From contig NZ_PJZI01000001.1 of assembly GCF_002858805.1 (NCBI RefSeq), forward strand, positions 124,001 through 188,000: DNA of 64,000 nt, in the 5' to 3' direction. Each line of letters begins with the position of its first letter. Within the stretch, counting starts at the first letter, position 1. The translations under genes were made by a program, and so were the position numbers. Below the pieces are notes generated by a model, which was not told the DNA's origin, did not search any database, and saw only the letters and a list, made by a program, of their open reading frames with translations. This document shows, piece by piece, positions 1 through 9,055 of the stretch. Source of the DNA: Chimaeribacter arupi (GTDB lineage Bacteria > Pseudomonadota > Gammaproteobacteria > Enterobacterales > Enterobacteriaceae).

Positions 1-1087
1 GGTAGCCCGTGGCAGCCAGCCGCGGTGTCAGGGCTTCCAGCGCCTCACGGGCATCCGCCAGGATCTGTACGCCGTCGAGTTTGCCGGCATCAAACGCACT
101 GACGTTGATGTTAAGGAAGGCCACCTCCGGGTTCTGGAAAATCCATTTCGAGGAGGTGGTGAAGTCGGTATAACGGGTGCCGATACCTATCACCAGATCG
201 GCCTCTTTGGCCAGCGTATTGGCGGCCAGGCTGCCGGTTTCACCGATGCCGCCGAGGTTCAGCGTATGCTCAGAGAGAATCGCGCCCTTGCCCGCCTGGG
301 TTTCCGCAAACGGGATGCCGAAGCGTTCGGCAAACTGTTGCAGCGCGGCCGCGGCCGCGCCATATTTCACCCCGCCGCCGCACACAATCAACGGCTTGCG
401 TTTACCGGCCAGCAGGGAGAGCGCATCCTGCATCATGCCCTCAGTCGGCAGGCGGCGATCCATACGGTGCACGCGTTTCTGGAAGAAATAATCCGGGTAG
501 TCATAGGCTTCGCCCTGCACATCCTGCGGCAGGCAGAGCGTGACCGCACCGGTTTCCGCCGGGTCAGTCAGCACACGCATCGCGTTGATGCAGGCGCTCA
601 TCAGCTGTTCCGGCCGCGTAATGCGATCCCAGTATTTGCTCACGGCGCGGAAGGCGTCATTGGTGCTGATGCTGAGGTCATGCGGCTGCTCAATCTGTTG
701 CAGTACCGGGTCAGGCTGGCGGGTGGCGAACACATCTCCCGGCAGCAGCAACAGCGGGATCCGGTTGGCGGTGGCGGTGGCGGCAGCCGTCACCATATTG
801 GCCGAGCCCGGCCCCACCGAGGCACTACAGGCGTAGATTTCACGGCGCAGCTTCTGCTTGGCGTAGCCAATGGCCGCATGGGCCATGCCCTGCTCGTTGC
901 GCCCCTGATGCACCACCAGCCCGCCGCGGTCCTGCTCCAGCGCCTGGCCCAGCCCCAGCACGTTGCCGTGGCCGAAAATGGCAAAAATCCCTTTGACGAA
1001 CTTGTGCTCCGCCCCATCCACCAGGACATATTGGTTATCCAGGAACTTAACCAGCGCCTGCGCCATCGTGAGTCTCGTCTTAGCCAT
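1..1087 (-). CDS. iolD: IolD, 3D-(3,5/4)-trihydroxycyclohexane-1,2-dione acylhydrolase (3' end outside window)
   Basis: This is a thiamine-diphosphate enzyme that opens the cyclohexane ring in myo-inositol breakdown, giving 5-deoxy-glucuronate for IolB. The first 362 residues are in the window, covering the pyrimidine-binding and central domains. The family is about 640 residues, so the C-terminal ThDP-pyrophosphate domain lies off the left edge. The RNEQG motif with Glu65 matches the glutamate that activates ThDP in this superfamily, and a long Gly/Ala-rich segment follows. The ATG at 1087 sits behind AGGAAGGG. It is transcribed away from iolC across a 474-bp shared control region. Assignment rests on sequence character plus the iolC/iolB/iolA neighbours. 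Confidence 0.93.
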   Translation of the reverse strand, partial: MAKTRLTMAQALVKFLDNQYVLVDGAEHKFVKGIFAIFGHGNVLGLGQALEQDRGGLVVHQGRNEQGMAHAAIGYAKQKLRREIYACSASVGPGSANMVTAAATATANRIPLLLLPGDVFATRQPDPVLQQIEQPHDLSISTNDAFRAVSKYWDRITRPEQLMSACINAMRVLTDPAETGAVTLCLPQDVQGEAYDYPDYFFQKRVHRMDRRLPTEGMMQDALSLLAGKRKPLIVCGGGVKYGAAAAALQQFAERFGIPFAETQAGKGAILSEHTLNLGGIGETGSLAANTLAKEADLVIGIGTRYTDFTTSSKWIFQNPEVAFLNINVSAFDAGKLDGVQILADAREALEALTPRLAATGY

Positions 1088-1561
1088 TGTTGTACCCTTC
1101 CTGTTTGCGTTATCTGGTGGCACCGGGCCGTAGAGCGGCTGCTTTTTAGCCCGTCGGGGTGAAACGTGGAGCGATTATAAACAAATTTTTTTTCCACAAA
1201 ATCCCATTCCAGAAGAAACATTTCATTTTGCGAGAGAGATCAAAAAATGAAATAAAACGTCCATTCACCGTTCTGCCACAACCCCGTTACCCATACATGA
1301 CAATTCAAGGGGTTAGCCCAGGCAGCAGCCAGGTTTCCCTACGCAGGGCACTGAGGTGCGGCACGGGGGGCTTCTCCAGAAAAACGAGACATGACGCGGC
1401 TTCCGCCCTTGTTTTGATGAAAAATTATTTACTCTCTTTGGCCGTTGTTTTATCCCTCTCACAATTCTGGTTTTCAAGTTTCACTCTTTCTTGTTTTTGA
1501 AATTTTTATTCCTCATACTGCGGAAAAATGCTTCTTCACCCTTTCAAAGAAGGAATCTGGT
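1088..1561. promoter_or_regulatory. Divergent iolD/iolC control region
   Basis: This non-coding stretch separates iolD (leftward) from iolC (rightward). It is AT-rich around 1175-1260, where a perfect 10-bp inverted repeat lies, and again around 1420-1530, before the iolC ribosome site. I see no credible gene. An in-frame ATG at 1445 upstream of iolC has no good ribosome site and would add a non-homologous extension. Confidence 0.6.
1220..1253. promoter_or_regulatory. Candidate IolR operator (inverted repeat ATTTCATTTT ... AAAATGAAAT)
   Basis: Two perfectly complementary 10-bp arms at 1220-1229 and 1244-1253 are separated by 14 bp in the iolD/iolC divergent promoter. The ATTTCAT core recurs upstream of iolR, iolA and the inositol transporter. 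RpiR-family IolR regulators are known to act at iol promoters, so operator function is a reasonable inference, but it is not demonstrated. Confidence 0.5.
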
Positions 1562-3496
1562 ATGGCGACACACCCAAAACAGCTGGATGTCATCTGTATT
1601 GGCCGCATCGCGGTTGACCTTTACGGCCAGCAGATCGGCGCCCGGCTGGAAGATATGAGCACCTTTTCCAAATATCTCGGCGGTTCATCCGGCAATGTGG
1701 CCTACGGCACGGCCATCCAGGGGCTGAAGTCCGCCATGCTGGCGCGTGTTGGTGATGAGCATAACGGCCGTTTCCTGCGTGAAACGCTGCAACGGGCCGG
1801 CGTAGACACGCAATACCTGATCACCGACACCCAGCGCCTGACCGCGCTGGTGATGCTCGGCATCAAGGATGAAGAGACGTTCCCGCTGATTTTCTACCGC
1901 GATAACTGCGCAGACATGGGGCTGGTGCCGGACGATATTGACGAGAACTACATCGCCTCTGCCCGCGCCGTGGCCGTGACCGGTACCCACCTTTCACACC
2001 CGGACACCCGCGCTGCCGTGCTGAAAGCGCTGGATTACGCCCGCAAACATGGCCTGCGCACCGCGCTGGACATTGACTACCGCCCGGTGCTCTGGGGGCT
2101 GACCTCGCTGGGCGACGGTGAAACGCGTTTCATCGAGTCCGGCCCGGTCACGCGCCAGCTCCAGCAAGTGCTGGACAAGTTTGACCTGATTGTCGGCACC
2201 GAAGAGGAGTTCCATATCGCCGGCGGCAGCACCGATACCCTGACGGCGCTGGCCAACGTGCGCCGCCACAGCCAGGCAACGCTGGTGTGCAAACGCGGCG
2301 CACAAGGCTGCTCGGTGTTTGAGGGCGCGATCCCGGAGGGGTGGGATCAGGTCAAACTGCATTCGGGCGTCCGGGTGGACGTACTGAATGTGCTGGGGGC
2401 AGGCGATGCCTTTATGTCCGGCCTGCTGCGCGGCTACCTGAATGATGAGGGCTGGGATCAGGCCTGCCGCTACGCCAATGCCTGCGGCGCGTTGGTGGTG
2501 TCACGCCACGGCTGCGCCCCGGCAATGCCGACCAAAGAGGAACTGGACGATTACCTGAAACGTGACCGCGAAGTGAAACGCCCGGATCGCGATGCACGCC
2601 TCAACCACCTGCACCGCGTCACCACCCGCCAACAGGCGTGGCCGGAGCTGTGCGTGTTCGCCTTCGACCACCGCAAACAGCTGGAAGAGATGGCCGATGA
2701 CGCGGGTGTCAGTTACCAGAACATCCCGCCGCTGAAACAGCTGCTGTTACAGGCCGCCAGGGAAGCGGCCGCCGAGGCCGGGCTGGCGCACAACAGCGGC
2801 ATCCTGGCAGACACCACCTACGGCCAGCCGGCGCTGAATGCCATTACCGGCCAGGGCTGGTGGATTGGCCGCCCGATTGAAATGCCCGGTTCACGCCCGC
2901 TCCGGCTGGAACACGGTAATCTCGGCTCGCAGCTGGTGAGCTGGCCGCTGGAACATGTCGTGAAATGCCTGGTGTTTTACCATCCGCAAGACCCGGCGGC
3001 CCTGCGCCAGGAGCAAGAAGCGCAGCTGCTCGACGTATGGCGCGCCTGCTGCCAGAGCGGCCATGAACTGCTGCTGGAGGTGATTCTGCCGGAAGGGAGC
3101 GCTGATAAAGATGAGCGTTTCTATGTGGCGTCACTGTCGCGCTTTTATCAGCTCGGCATTCAGCCTGACTGGTGGAAACTGCCGCCGCTCTCCGTCGCCG
3201 GCTGGACACAGGTGGGTGAGGTGATTGAGGCTAACGACCCGCATTGCCGTGGGGTGGTGATTCTCGGCCTGGATGCACCGGAAGCGGAGCTGAAAGCGGG
3301 CTTTGCCCAGGCAGCCGCCGCACCGTGTGTGAAAGGGTTTGCCGTCGGGCGAACTATTTTCGGCCAGGCGTCACGCCAGTGGCTGCAGGGCGAACTGGAT
3401 GACGCCGCGCTTATCCGGCAAGTGAAACAGAACTACCTGACGCTGATCGGCTACTGGCGGGACGTGCGCCCACTGCCGGACGCGCTGAAACAGTAG
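1562..3496 (+). CDS. iolC: IolC-DUF2090 fusion, 5-dehydro-2-deoxygluconokinase with aldolase-like C-terminal domain
   Basis: The 644-residue protein has two parts. Residues 1 to about 330 are a PfkB/ribokinase-family sugar kinase that phosphorylates 5-dehydro-2-deoxy-D-gluconate. Residues from about 345 to the end form a DUF2090 TIM-barrel domain related to class I aldolases, probably the next step (cleavage to malonic semialdehyde and DHAP). The GAGDAF motif at 279-284 carries catalytic Asp282. The fusion is known in proteobacterial iol clusters, where a separate iolJ may be missing. ATG 1562 follows AAGAAGGAATC at good spacing; an earlier in-frame ATG at 1445 lacks this. The gene is followed directly by a hairpin terminator. 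Confidence 0.93.
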   Translation: MATHPKQLDVICIGRIAVDLYGQQIGARLEDMSTFSKYLGGSSGNVAYGTAIQGLKSAMLARVGDEHNGRFLRETLQRAGVDTQYLITDTQRLTALVMLGIKDEETFPLIFYRDNCADMGLVPDDIDENYIASARAVAVTGTHLSHPDTRAAVLKALDYARKHGLRTALDIDYRPVLWGLTSLGDGETRFIESGPVTRQLQQVLDKFDLIVGTEEEFHIAGGSTDTLTALANVRRHSQATLVCKRGAQGCSVFEGAIPEGWDQVKLHSGVRVDVLNVLGAGDAFMSGLLRGYLNDEGWDQACRYANACGALVVSRHGCAPAMPTKEELDDYLKRDREVKRPDRDARLNHLHRVTTRQQAWPELCVFAFDHRKQLEEMADDAGVSYQNIPPLKQLLLQAAREAAAEAGLAHNSGILADTTYGQPALNAITGQGWWIGRPIEMPGSRPLRLEHGNLGSQLVSWPLEHVVKCLVFYHPQDPAALRQEQEAQLLDVWRACCQSGHELLLEVILPEGSADKDERFYVASLSRFYQLGIQPDWWKLPPLSVAGWTQVGEVIEANDPHCRGVVILGLDAPEAELKAGFAQAAAAPCVKGFAVGRTIFGQASRQWLQGELDDAALIRQVKQNYLTLIGYWRDVRPLPDALKQ

Positions 3497-3504
3497 CGGG
3501 TTGA

Positions 3505-3530
3505 AACGGCTCCTGCGGGGGCCGTTTTTT
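3505..3530 (+). terminator. Rho-independent terminator of iolC
   Basis: AACGGC at 3505-3510 pairs with GCCGTT at 3521-3526 and runs into six T residues, nine bases after the iolC stop. Confidence 0.75.
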
Positions 3531-3621
3531 ATGGCCTGCCACCGTGCATTTTTGTTATTTTTTGAGCAATCTGTGAGCCTTTTCAAGGTCCGATGAAATA
3601 AAGCTGGGGATCTGCCACATT

Positions 3622-3679
3622 AAATGAAATTTTCGATTCGTCTGGTAGAATAGCCGCAATGAAAACATGTTTCGTTTTC
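3622..3679. promoter_or_regulatory. iolR promoter with candidate autoregulatory sites
   Basis: Just upstream of iolR lie AAATGAAAT at 3622-3630, a possible -10 TAGAAT near 3645-3651, and the inverted repeat GAAAAC-N7-GTTTTC at 3661-3679. The TGAAAT element resembles the motif in the other iol promoters, which suggests autoregulation. This is an inference from shared sequence only. Confidence 0.4.
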
Positions 3680-3713
3680 CTGATCCCCTGTCTTCTCTCT
3701 GTGAGCCACTGAC

Positions 3714-4583
3714 ATGACTAACCCGACCCAACTCTCGTTGTTACAGGATGAGATCCGCCGTCGCTACGACACGCTGAGCAAGCGCCTGAAGCAGGTGGCC
3801 CGCTATATTCTTGATAACAGTAACAGCATTGCCTTTGACACCGTGGCCTCAATCGCCGCGCAGGCCAGCGTGCCGCCCTCAACCCTGATCCGTTTCGCCA
3901 ATGCCTTTGGTTTCAGCGGCTTTAATGAGATGAAACAGGTTTTCCGCCAGCATCTGATGGAAGAGACGGTGAGCTATACCGAGCGTGCGCGCCTGTTCCG
4001 CCAGACTTCCACCGAAGAGAACAACGTCCCGGAAAAACCTGCTGAGATCCTGAACGTCTTCACGATGGTGAATGCACAGGCGTTGCAGCAACTGGCCATG
4101 CAAATCAGCCCGGACCAGCTTGAAAAAGCGGTCGATCTGCTCAACAACGCCGACACCATTTATGTGATTGGCCTGCGCCGCTCCTTCAGCGTGGCCTCTT
4201 ACCTCACCTACGCCCTGCGCCACCTGGAACGCCGCGCCTTCCTGATCGACGGGCTGGGCGGCATGTTCACCGAGCAGCTCAGCATGGTGAAACCCAAAGA
4301 TGTGGTGATTGCCATCAGCTACTCGCCATACGCACAGGAAGCGGTGGATCTGGTGCAACTCGGCGCGAAACAGGGCGCGCAGCAGATTGCGATAACGGAC
4401 AGCCAGGTCAGCCCGCTGGCCGCTTTCAGCGATGTCTGTTTTGTGGTGCGTGAAGCACAGGTAGACGGTTTCCGCTCACAGGTTGCCTCGATGTGCCTCG
4501 CCCAGACCCTCGCCGTCTCCCTCGCGCTCACTAACGCCCGTCACGGCCCCGTCGACGCCCTGAACGCCCAGCCCGCCAAATAG
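3714..4583 (+). CDS. iolR: RpiR-family transcriptional regulator of inositol catabolism
   Basis: The 289-residue protein has an N-terminal HTH_6 domain (about residues 1-77, with ASVPPSTLIRFANAFGF as the helix-turn-helix) and a SIS sugar-phosphate-binding domain (about 130-265). This is the standard RpiR architecture. It lies between iolC and iolB inside the iol cluster. By analogy with IolR of Salmonella and rhizobia it is probably a repressor released by an inositol-derived intermediate. ATG 3714 gives a full-length N-terminus, although the ribosome site is weak. The symbol is assigned by context. Confidence 0.9.
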   Translation: MTNPTQLSLLQDEIRRRYDTLSKRLKQVARYILDNSNSIAFDTVASIAAQASVPPSTLIRFANAFGFSGFNEMKQVFRQHLMEETVSYTERARLFRQTSTEENNVPEKPAEILNVFTMVNAQALQQLAMQISPDQLEKAVDLLNNADTIYVIGLRRSFSVASYLTYALRHLERRAFLIDGLGGMFTEQLSMVKPKDVVIAISYSPYAQEAVDLVQLGAKQGAQQIAITDSQVSPLAAFSDVCFVVREAQVDGFRSQVASMCLAQTLAVSLALTNARHGPVDALNAQPAK

Positions 4584-4613
4584 GGCAGCAAACCGGCCCT
4601 CTGACAACCATAA

Positions 4614-4638
4614 CGGCCACCCTGGGGTGGCCGCTTTT
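4614..4638 (+). terminator. Terminator between convergent iolR and iolB
   Basis: CGGCCACC at 4614-4621 pairs with GGTGGCCG at 4626-4633 around a 4-base loop, followed by CTTTT. The short T-tract makes it moderate in strength. Confidence 0.6.
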
Positions 4639-4687
4639 CGTTGGGTCATAATCATGCGTCAAACGCGATCCGGCTTGAAATGCGCGA

Positions 4688-5506
4688 TCACCCTTTGGGA
4701 TAGTGATCGCTGTTGATCCAGGCGTGATCTTTTTCCCAGGTGAATTTCCATTTCCGTACCGGCCCGGCCATCACGTTAAGGTAGTAACTGTCGTAACCGG
4801 CCAGGGTGGCGACCGGGTGGTAGCCACGCGGCACTTTCACCACATCGCCGTTATAAACGGCCATGCACTCATCCAGGGAGCGGTCATCCGTGTAGACGCG
4901 CTGCATACAGAACCCCTGCGCCGGGTCGAGCCGGTGATAATAGGACTCCTCCAGATAGGTTTCATCCGGCGAGTTTTTGTCATCATGCTTGTGGCTCGGG
5001 TAGGAACTGGTATCCCCTTCAGCGGTATACACCTCCACCACCAGCAAGCTGTCGGCGGGTTCGCTGTCAGGCAGGATGTTATGTACCAGCCGTTTGTTGC
5101 GCCCCTTACCGCGATGCTCTACGCCGACCTCTTCCGGCGAAATCAGCCGTGCAGGGAGCGAACCGGCTGAAGGTGAACGACACACCGCCAGCTCCAGGTC
5201 GCTTTCGGCCAGCACGTTCACTCTCTCATGGTGCGGCACATAGACCGAATAGGGCGGCACCCGCTCAAATGGACTCATGCGTTTGCCGATATGCGGAAAC
5301 TCCGCTTTGCTGGTCGAGACAGAAGCCAGCCCGGCCACCAGCACCAGGCAGAGTTCATTGCCGTCACTTTGCAGCGTCAGCGACTGGCCTGCGTTGAGCT
5401 GGTAGACGTCAAACCCGACATACTCCCAGCCGGCATTCTCTGGGGTGACGTGCTGGACGCGCCCCTGCGCGTCCGGTTTCTGGCATTTGGAAAGCAGTGA
5501 AGACAT
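4688..5506 (-). CDS. iolB: IolB, 5-deoxy-glucuronate isomerase
   Basis: The 272-residue bicupin protein isomerises 5-deoxy-D-glucuronate to 5-dehydro-2-deoxy-D-gluconate, the IolC substrate. The region YPSHKHDD followed by ETYLEESYYHR matches the IolB metal-binding cupin motif. Length fits the family. ATG 5506 is preceded by the strong ribosome site AAAGGAGGGAACG. It lies 45 bp downstream of iolA on the same strand, so the two probably form an iolA-iolB operon read leftward. Confidence 0.95.
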   Translation of the reverse strand: MSSLLSKCQKPDAQGRVQHVTPENAGWEYVGFDVYQLNAGQSLTLQSDGNELCLVLVAGLASVSTSKAEFPHIGKRMSPFERVPPYSVYVPHHERVNVLAESDLELAVCRSPSAGSLPARLISPEEVGVEHRGKGRNKRLVHNILPDSEPADSLLVVEVYTAEGDTSSYPSHKHDDKNSPDETYLEESYYHRLDPAQGFCMQRVYTDDRSLDECMAVYNGDVVKVPRGYHPVATLAGYDSYYLNVMAGPVRKWKFTWEKDHAWINSDHYPKG

Positions 5507-5551
5507 CGTTCCCTCCTTTACTGTCGGTTAACTGTCGTCTTGTCCGTTCAC

Positions 5552-7057
5552 TTAGCCCAGCGTCGGCATACTGTATTCAGACACCGTTTGCTGGCCGGTC
5601 GGCCAACGGGCGGTAACGGTTTTCATGCGGGTATAGAAGCGCACGCCGTCATTACCGTGGACGTTCAGCGCGCCGAACACCGAGCGTTTCCAGCCGCCGA
5701 AGCTGTGGAAGGCCATCGGTACCGGCACCGGCACATTCACGCCGACCATGCCCGCCTGCACGCTGCTGACGAACTCACGTGCATAGCGGCCGTTGCTGGT
5801 GAAAATAGCGCTGCCGTTGCCGTATTCATGGCCGTTTACCGTCTCGATGGCGGTCTGGTAGTCCGGCACCCGCACAATGCCCAGTACCGGCCCGAAGATC
5901 TCTTCGCGGTAAATCACCATCTCCGGCGTCACGTGGTCGAACAGTGTGCCGCCCACGAAGTAGCCGTCCGGCGCACCCGGCACCTTGTAGTTGCGGCCGT
6001 CGGCCACCAGCGTGGCTCCCTCTTCCACCCCTTTGTCGATGTAGCCCAGCACTTTTTTCTGGTGATCTGAGGAGACCAACGGCCCCATCTCGTTTTCTTC
6101 ACCGCCCTGTTGCAGGCCGGGGCCCACCCGCAATTGGGCAATCAGCGGTTTGAGCTTTTCCACCAGCTTATCGGCGGTGCTGTCACCCACTACCACGGCG
6201 ATCGGCAGCGCCATGCAACGTTCGCCCGCTGAGCCGAACGCGCCGCCCATCAGGGCATTGACGGTGGCGTCCAGATCGGCATCCGGCATGATGATGGCGT
6301 GGTTTTTCGCCGCGCCGAACGCCTGCACACGTTTACCGTGGGCGCTGGCGGTTTTGTAGATATATTCCGCCACAGTGGAGGAGCCGACAAAGCTCACCGC
6401 CTGCACGCGCGGGTCGGTATAGAGTTGTTCGGCATGTTCATTGGCGCAGTGCACCACGTTGAATACGCCGTCCGGCAGGCCCGCTTCTTTCAGCAGTTCC
6501 GCCATGCGGACGGAGGCAGACGGCACCAGTGCCGGTGGCTTCAGCACAAAGGTATTACCGCAGGCCAGCGCAATCGGGAACATCCACATCGGCACCATCG
6601 CCGGGAAGTTAAACGGCGTAATGCCCGCCACCACCCCCAGCGGCTGCTGCATGGAGAAGCTGTCTACGCCGCTGCCGACATCCGGCGAGTATTCGCCTTT
6701 GATCAGGTGCGGAATGCCGCAGGCAAACTCAACCACTTCCAGCCCGCGGGTCAGTTCTCCCAGTGCGTCGGAGTAGACCTTGCCGTGCTCACTGACGATC
6801 AGTTCAGCCAGTTCATCACGGTGCTGCTCCAGCAGGGCTTTGAAGTTGAACAGGATGCGGGCGCGGCGCAGCGGCGTGGTGGCGGCCCAGGCCGGGAAAG
6901 CCTGGTGTGCCGTTTCAATGGCCGCCAGCACCTCTTCGCCGGTGCTTTGTGTGACTTCACGATCTGCCTTGCCGGTTGCCGGGTTATAGACCGGCAGCGT
7001 CTGGTTGCTGGTGCTGACGCTGGTTTTGCCGCCAATAAAGTTACCCACGATGTTCAT
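5552..7057 (-). CDS. iolA: IolA/MmsA, (methyl)malonate-semialdehyde dehydrogenase (CoA-acylating)
   Basis: The 501-residue member of the aldehyde dehydrogenase superfamily oxidatively decarboxylates malonate semialdehyde to acetyl-CoA, the last inositol step. The catalytic cysteine is Cys281 in the AGERCM context. The segment preceding it (AKNHAIIMPDADLD) is typical of the CoA-dependent MMSDH branch rather than ordinary ALDH. The ribosome site GAGGGTGAGAC precedes ATG 7057. It leads the iolA-iolB unit and diverges from the transporter gene across 519 bp. Confidence 0.94.
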   Translation of the reverse strand: MNIVGNFIGGKTSVSTSNQTLPVYNPATGKADREVTQSTGEEVLAAIETAHQAFPAWAATTPLRRARILFNFKALLEQHRDELAELIVSEHGKVYSDALGELTRGLEVVEFACGIPHLIKGEYSPDVGSGVDSFSMQQPLGVVAGITPFNFPAMVPMWMFPIALACGNTFVLKPPALVPSASVRMAELLKEAGLPDGVFNVVHCANEHAEQLYTDPRVQAVSFVGSSTVAEYIYKTASAHGKRVQAFGAAKNHAIIMPDADLDATVNALMGGAFGSAGERCMALPIAVVVGDSTADKLVEKLKPLIAQLRVGPGLQQGGEENEMGPLVSSDHQKKVLGYIDKGVEEGATLVADGRNYKVPGAPDGYFVGGTLFDHVTPEMVIYREEIFGPVLGIVRVPDYQTAIETVNGHEYGNGSAIFTSNGRYAREFVSSVQAGMVGVNVPVPVPMAFHSFGGWKRSVFGALNVHGNDGVRFYTRMKTVTARWPTGQQTVSEYSMPTLG

Positions 7058-7166
7058 GTCTCACCCTCGTTATGTGATCGGTGGAGCCGGGCAGTGCCGG
7101 GTTTGCGGGGGCATAAACCGGTGTGCACCCTGCACGCCCGGTTCAGCCGCTGTTGGCAAAAACTCT

Positions 7167-7190
7167 ATTTCATTGAAAAAAAAGTTTCAA
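7167..7190. promoter_or_regulatory. Candidate IolR operator upstream of iolA
   Basis: ATTTCATT (7167-7174) overlaps TTGAAA (7173-7178), which is mirrored by TTTCAA (7185-7190) six bases on. The same ATTTCAT core occurs in the other iol promoters. The role is inferred. Confidence 0.45.
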
Positions 7191-7445
7191 ATATTTTATT
7201 TTGGAATGTTTTATTTTAGCGGCACACCTCGCAAAAATGTGAATGTGACCAAGAAAGTGCAGGCAGCTTTGCGAGCCCCTTTCCAGGGCTTCGTCCAGCA
7301 TTCACAAAAAGTTAACAGAGCCGCGCGCCTGCTGGGAGGACAACGCCTATGCAGGCCGTGGATTTATCCTGGAAGCTGGCTCGCATGTTGCAATGGTGTT
7401 GCGTGAAAAGCCGATGAATTTTTTGAACCGTGTCTAAAAATCAAT

Positions 7446-7453
7446 ATTTCATT
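7446..7453. promoter_or_regulatory. ATTTCATT element upstream of the inositol transporter
   Basis: The fourth occurrence of the shared motif in an iol promoter, 124 bp before the transporter start, in a very AT-rich segment. It is a single half-element without an obvious mirror arm, so support is weaker than at iolC or iolA. Confidence 0.3.
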
Positions 7454-7576
7454 ATTTTAAATTTATGGAATAAATGTTCTTTTAAAACCCGGAGGCGTGG
7501 GTTCCCTCACGGCACGAATTACCCTGATGTTCCTCACAGCACGCGAGCCACTGTCGTGCGCGCAAACGGAGTCTGT

Positions 7577-9031
7577 ATGGTCATTCAACGAAAGCATAAT
7601 ACCGGGTACATCCTGCGCATCTGCGCCATCGCCGCCCTCGGGGGCATCCTTTTCGGCTATGACACGGCCGTGATCTCGGGGGCGATTGAATCCTTAAAGA
7701 TTTACTTCCAACTGACTCCGGCTGAAACCGGCTGGGCGGTGTCGAATGTCGTGATCGGCTGTGTGGCGGGGGCCTTCTGTGCCGGCGGCGTGGCGGCACG
7801 CTGGGGGCGTAAAAAAGCGCTGATGCTGGCGGCCGTGCTGTTTACCGTGTCCGCCGTTGGGGCGTCGCTGGCCCACACCTTCACCGGGTTTGTGATTTTC
7901 CGCATCATCGGCGGCGTGGCCGTCGGGCTGGCGGCCACGGTGTCACCGATGTACATGTCAGAAGTGTCGCCCAAAGACATGCGCGGCCGGGCGTTGAGTA
8001 TGCAGCAGTTCGCCATCGTGTTCGGCCAGATCCTGATTTTCTATGTGAACTACAAAATCGCCAGCATCGCCACGGAACAGTGGCTGGTCGACATGGGCTG
8101 GCGCTGGATGTTCGCCTCCGGCGTGCTGCCCTGTGTGTTGTTCTGCATTTTGGTGCTGTTTATTCCTGAATCCCCGCGCTGGTGTGCCATGACCGGGCGT
8201 GATGAGCAGGCGCTCACACTGCTCTCCCGGCTTTCGAACCCCACCCATGCCGCCCATGTGCTGGCGGAGATTAAGGAATCACTGCGTCAGGATGCACAGC
8301 AACACAGCGCCCGGCTGAGCCTGCGGGACGGCAATGTGCGCTTCATCCTGTTTGTCGGCGCGATGATTGCGGTGCTGCAACAGGTGACGGGTGTGAACGT
8401 GATGATGTATTACGCGCCGGTGGTGCTGAAAGAGGTGACCGGCAGTGCCGAAACGGCAATGTTCCAGACCATCTGGATCGGCGTGGTGCAACTGGCCGGG
8501 TCCGTTATCGGCGCGTCCCTGATGGACCGCATGGGCCGCATCCCGTTGATGCGCGCCGGAACAGCCGGGGCGGTCATCGGCCTCCTGATCACCTCTTATG
8601 GCCTCTACACCCAGGACAGCGGCTACATCGCGCTGTGCGGCATGCTGTTCTTTATGACGTTCTATGCGCTCTCCTGGGGCGTCGGCACCTGGGTGCTGAT
8701 CGCTGAGGTGTTCCCCAACCGGATGCGGGCGCAGGGCATGAGCCTGGCGGTGGGCGCCATGTGGATCGTGAATTTTGTGGTGTCACAGTCGTTCCCGATG
8801 GTCAATGACCACCCTTACCTCTTCTCCCATTTCCACGGCGCGTTCCCGATGTGGGTCTTCGCGCTGCTCTGCGTATTCAGTTTCTGGTTTATTTCCCGCT
8901 ATGTACCGGAAACCAAAGGTGTCTCTCTGGAAAAAATGGATGATGTGATCCTGGCGAAGCGCGACCGCCGGCCGCTGACGGCCCGGCAGCCCCCCGCCGC
9001 GCAGGACACGTCAACGTCAACCTCGTCATAA
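7577..9031 (+). CDS. iolT: MFS sugar porter, probable myo-inositol:H+ symporter (IolT-like)
   Basis: The 484-residue inner-membrane protein belongs to the sugar porter family (12 predicted helices). Diagnostic motifs include GGILFGYDTAVISGAI in helix 1, RWGRKKAL in loop 2-3, PESPRW after helix 6 and PETKGVSLE after helix 12. The location inside the iol cluster points to myo-inositol as the substrate; xylose or arabinose would be the alternatives on sequence alone. ATG 7577 follows ACGGAG at 8 bases. iolI starts 24 bp downstream, so the two are probably cotranscribed. Confidence 0.85.
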   Translation: MVIQRKHNTGYILRICAIAALGGILFGYDTAVISGAIESLKIYFQLTPAETGWAVSNVVIGCVAGAFCAGGVAARWGRKKALMLAAVLFTVSAVGASLAHTFTGFVIFRIIGGVAVGLAATVSPMYMSEVSPKDMRGRALSMQQFAIVFGQILIFYVNYKIASIATEQWLVDMGWRWMFASGVLPCVLFCILVLFIPESPRWCAMTGRDEQALTLLSRLSNPTHAAHVLAEIKESLRQDAQQHSARLSLRDGNVRFILFVGAMIAVLQQVTGVNVMMYYAPVVLKEVTGSAETAMFQTIWIGVVQLAGSVIGASLMDRMGRIPLMRAGTAGAVIGLLITSYGLYTQDSGYIALCGMLFFMTFYALSWGVGTWVLIAEVFPNRMRAQGMSLAVGAMWIVNFVVSQSFPMVNDHPYLFSHFHGAFPMWVFALLCVFSFWFISRYVPETKGVSLEKMDDVILAKRDRRPLTARQPPAAQDTSTSTSS

Positions 9032-9055
9032 CGCTACCGCGTATGGAGTAACAAC

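Larger units (their letters stand above)
7058..7576. promoter_or_regulatory. Divergent iolA / inositol transporter control region
   Basis: This 519-bp non-coding stretch has two AT-rich islands, at about 7160-7220 (iolA side) and 7420-7490 (transporter side). Each carries an ATTTCATT element. I see no supported gene here. An in-frame extension of the transporter to 7430 is rejected because ATG 7577 has the ribosome site and starts the family-conserved region. Confidence 0.55.

Noticed and set aside
266-1162. Plus-strand open frame opposite iolD
   Set aside because: Arg/His-rich antisense shadow; iolD has ThDP-enzyme motifs and a good start.
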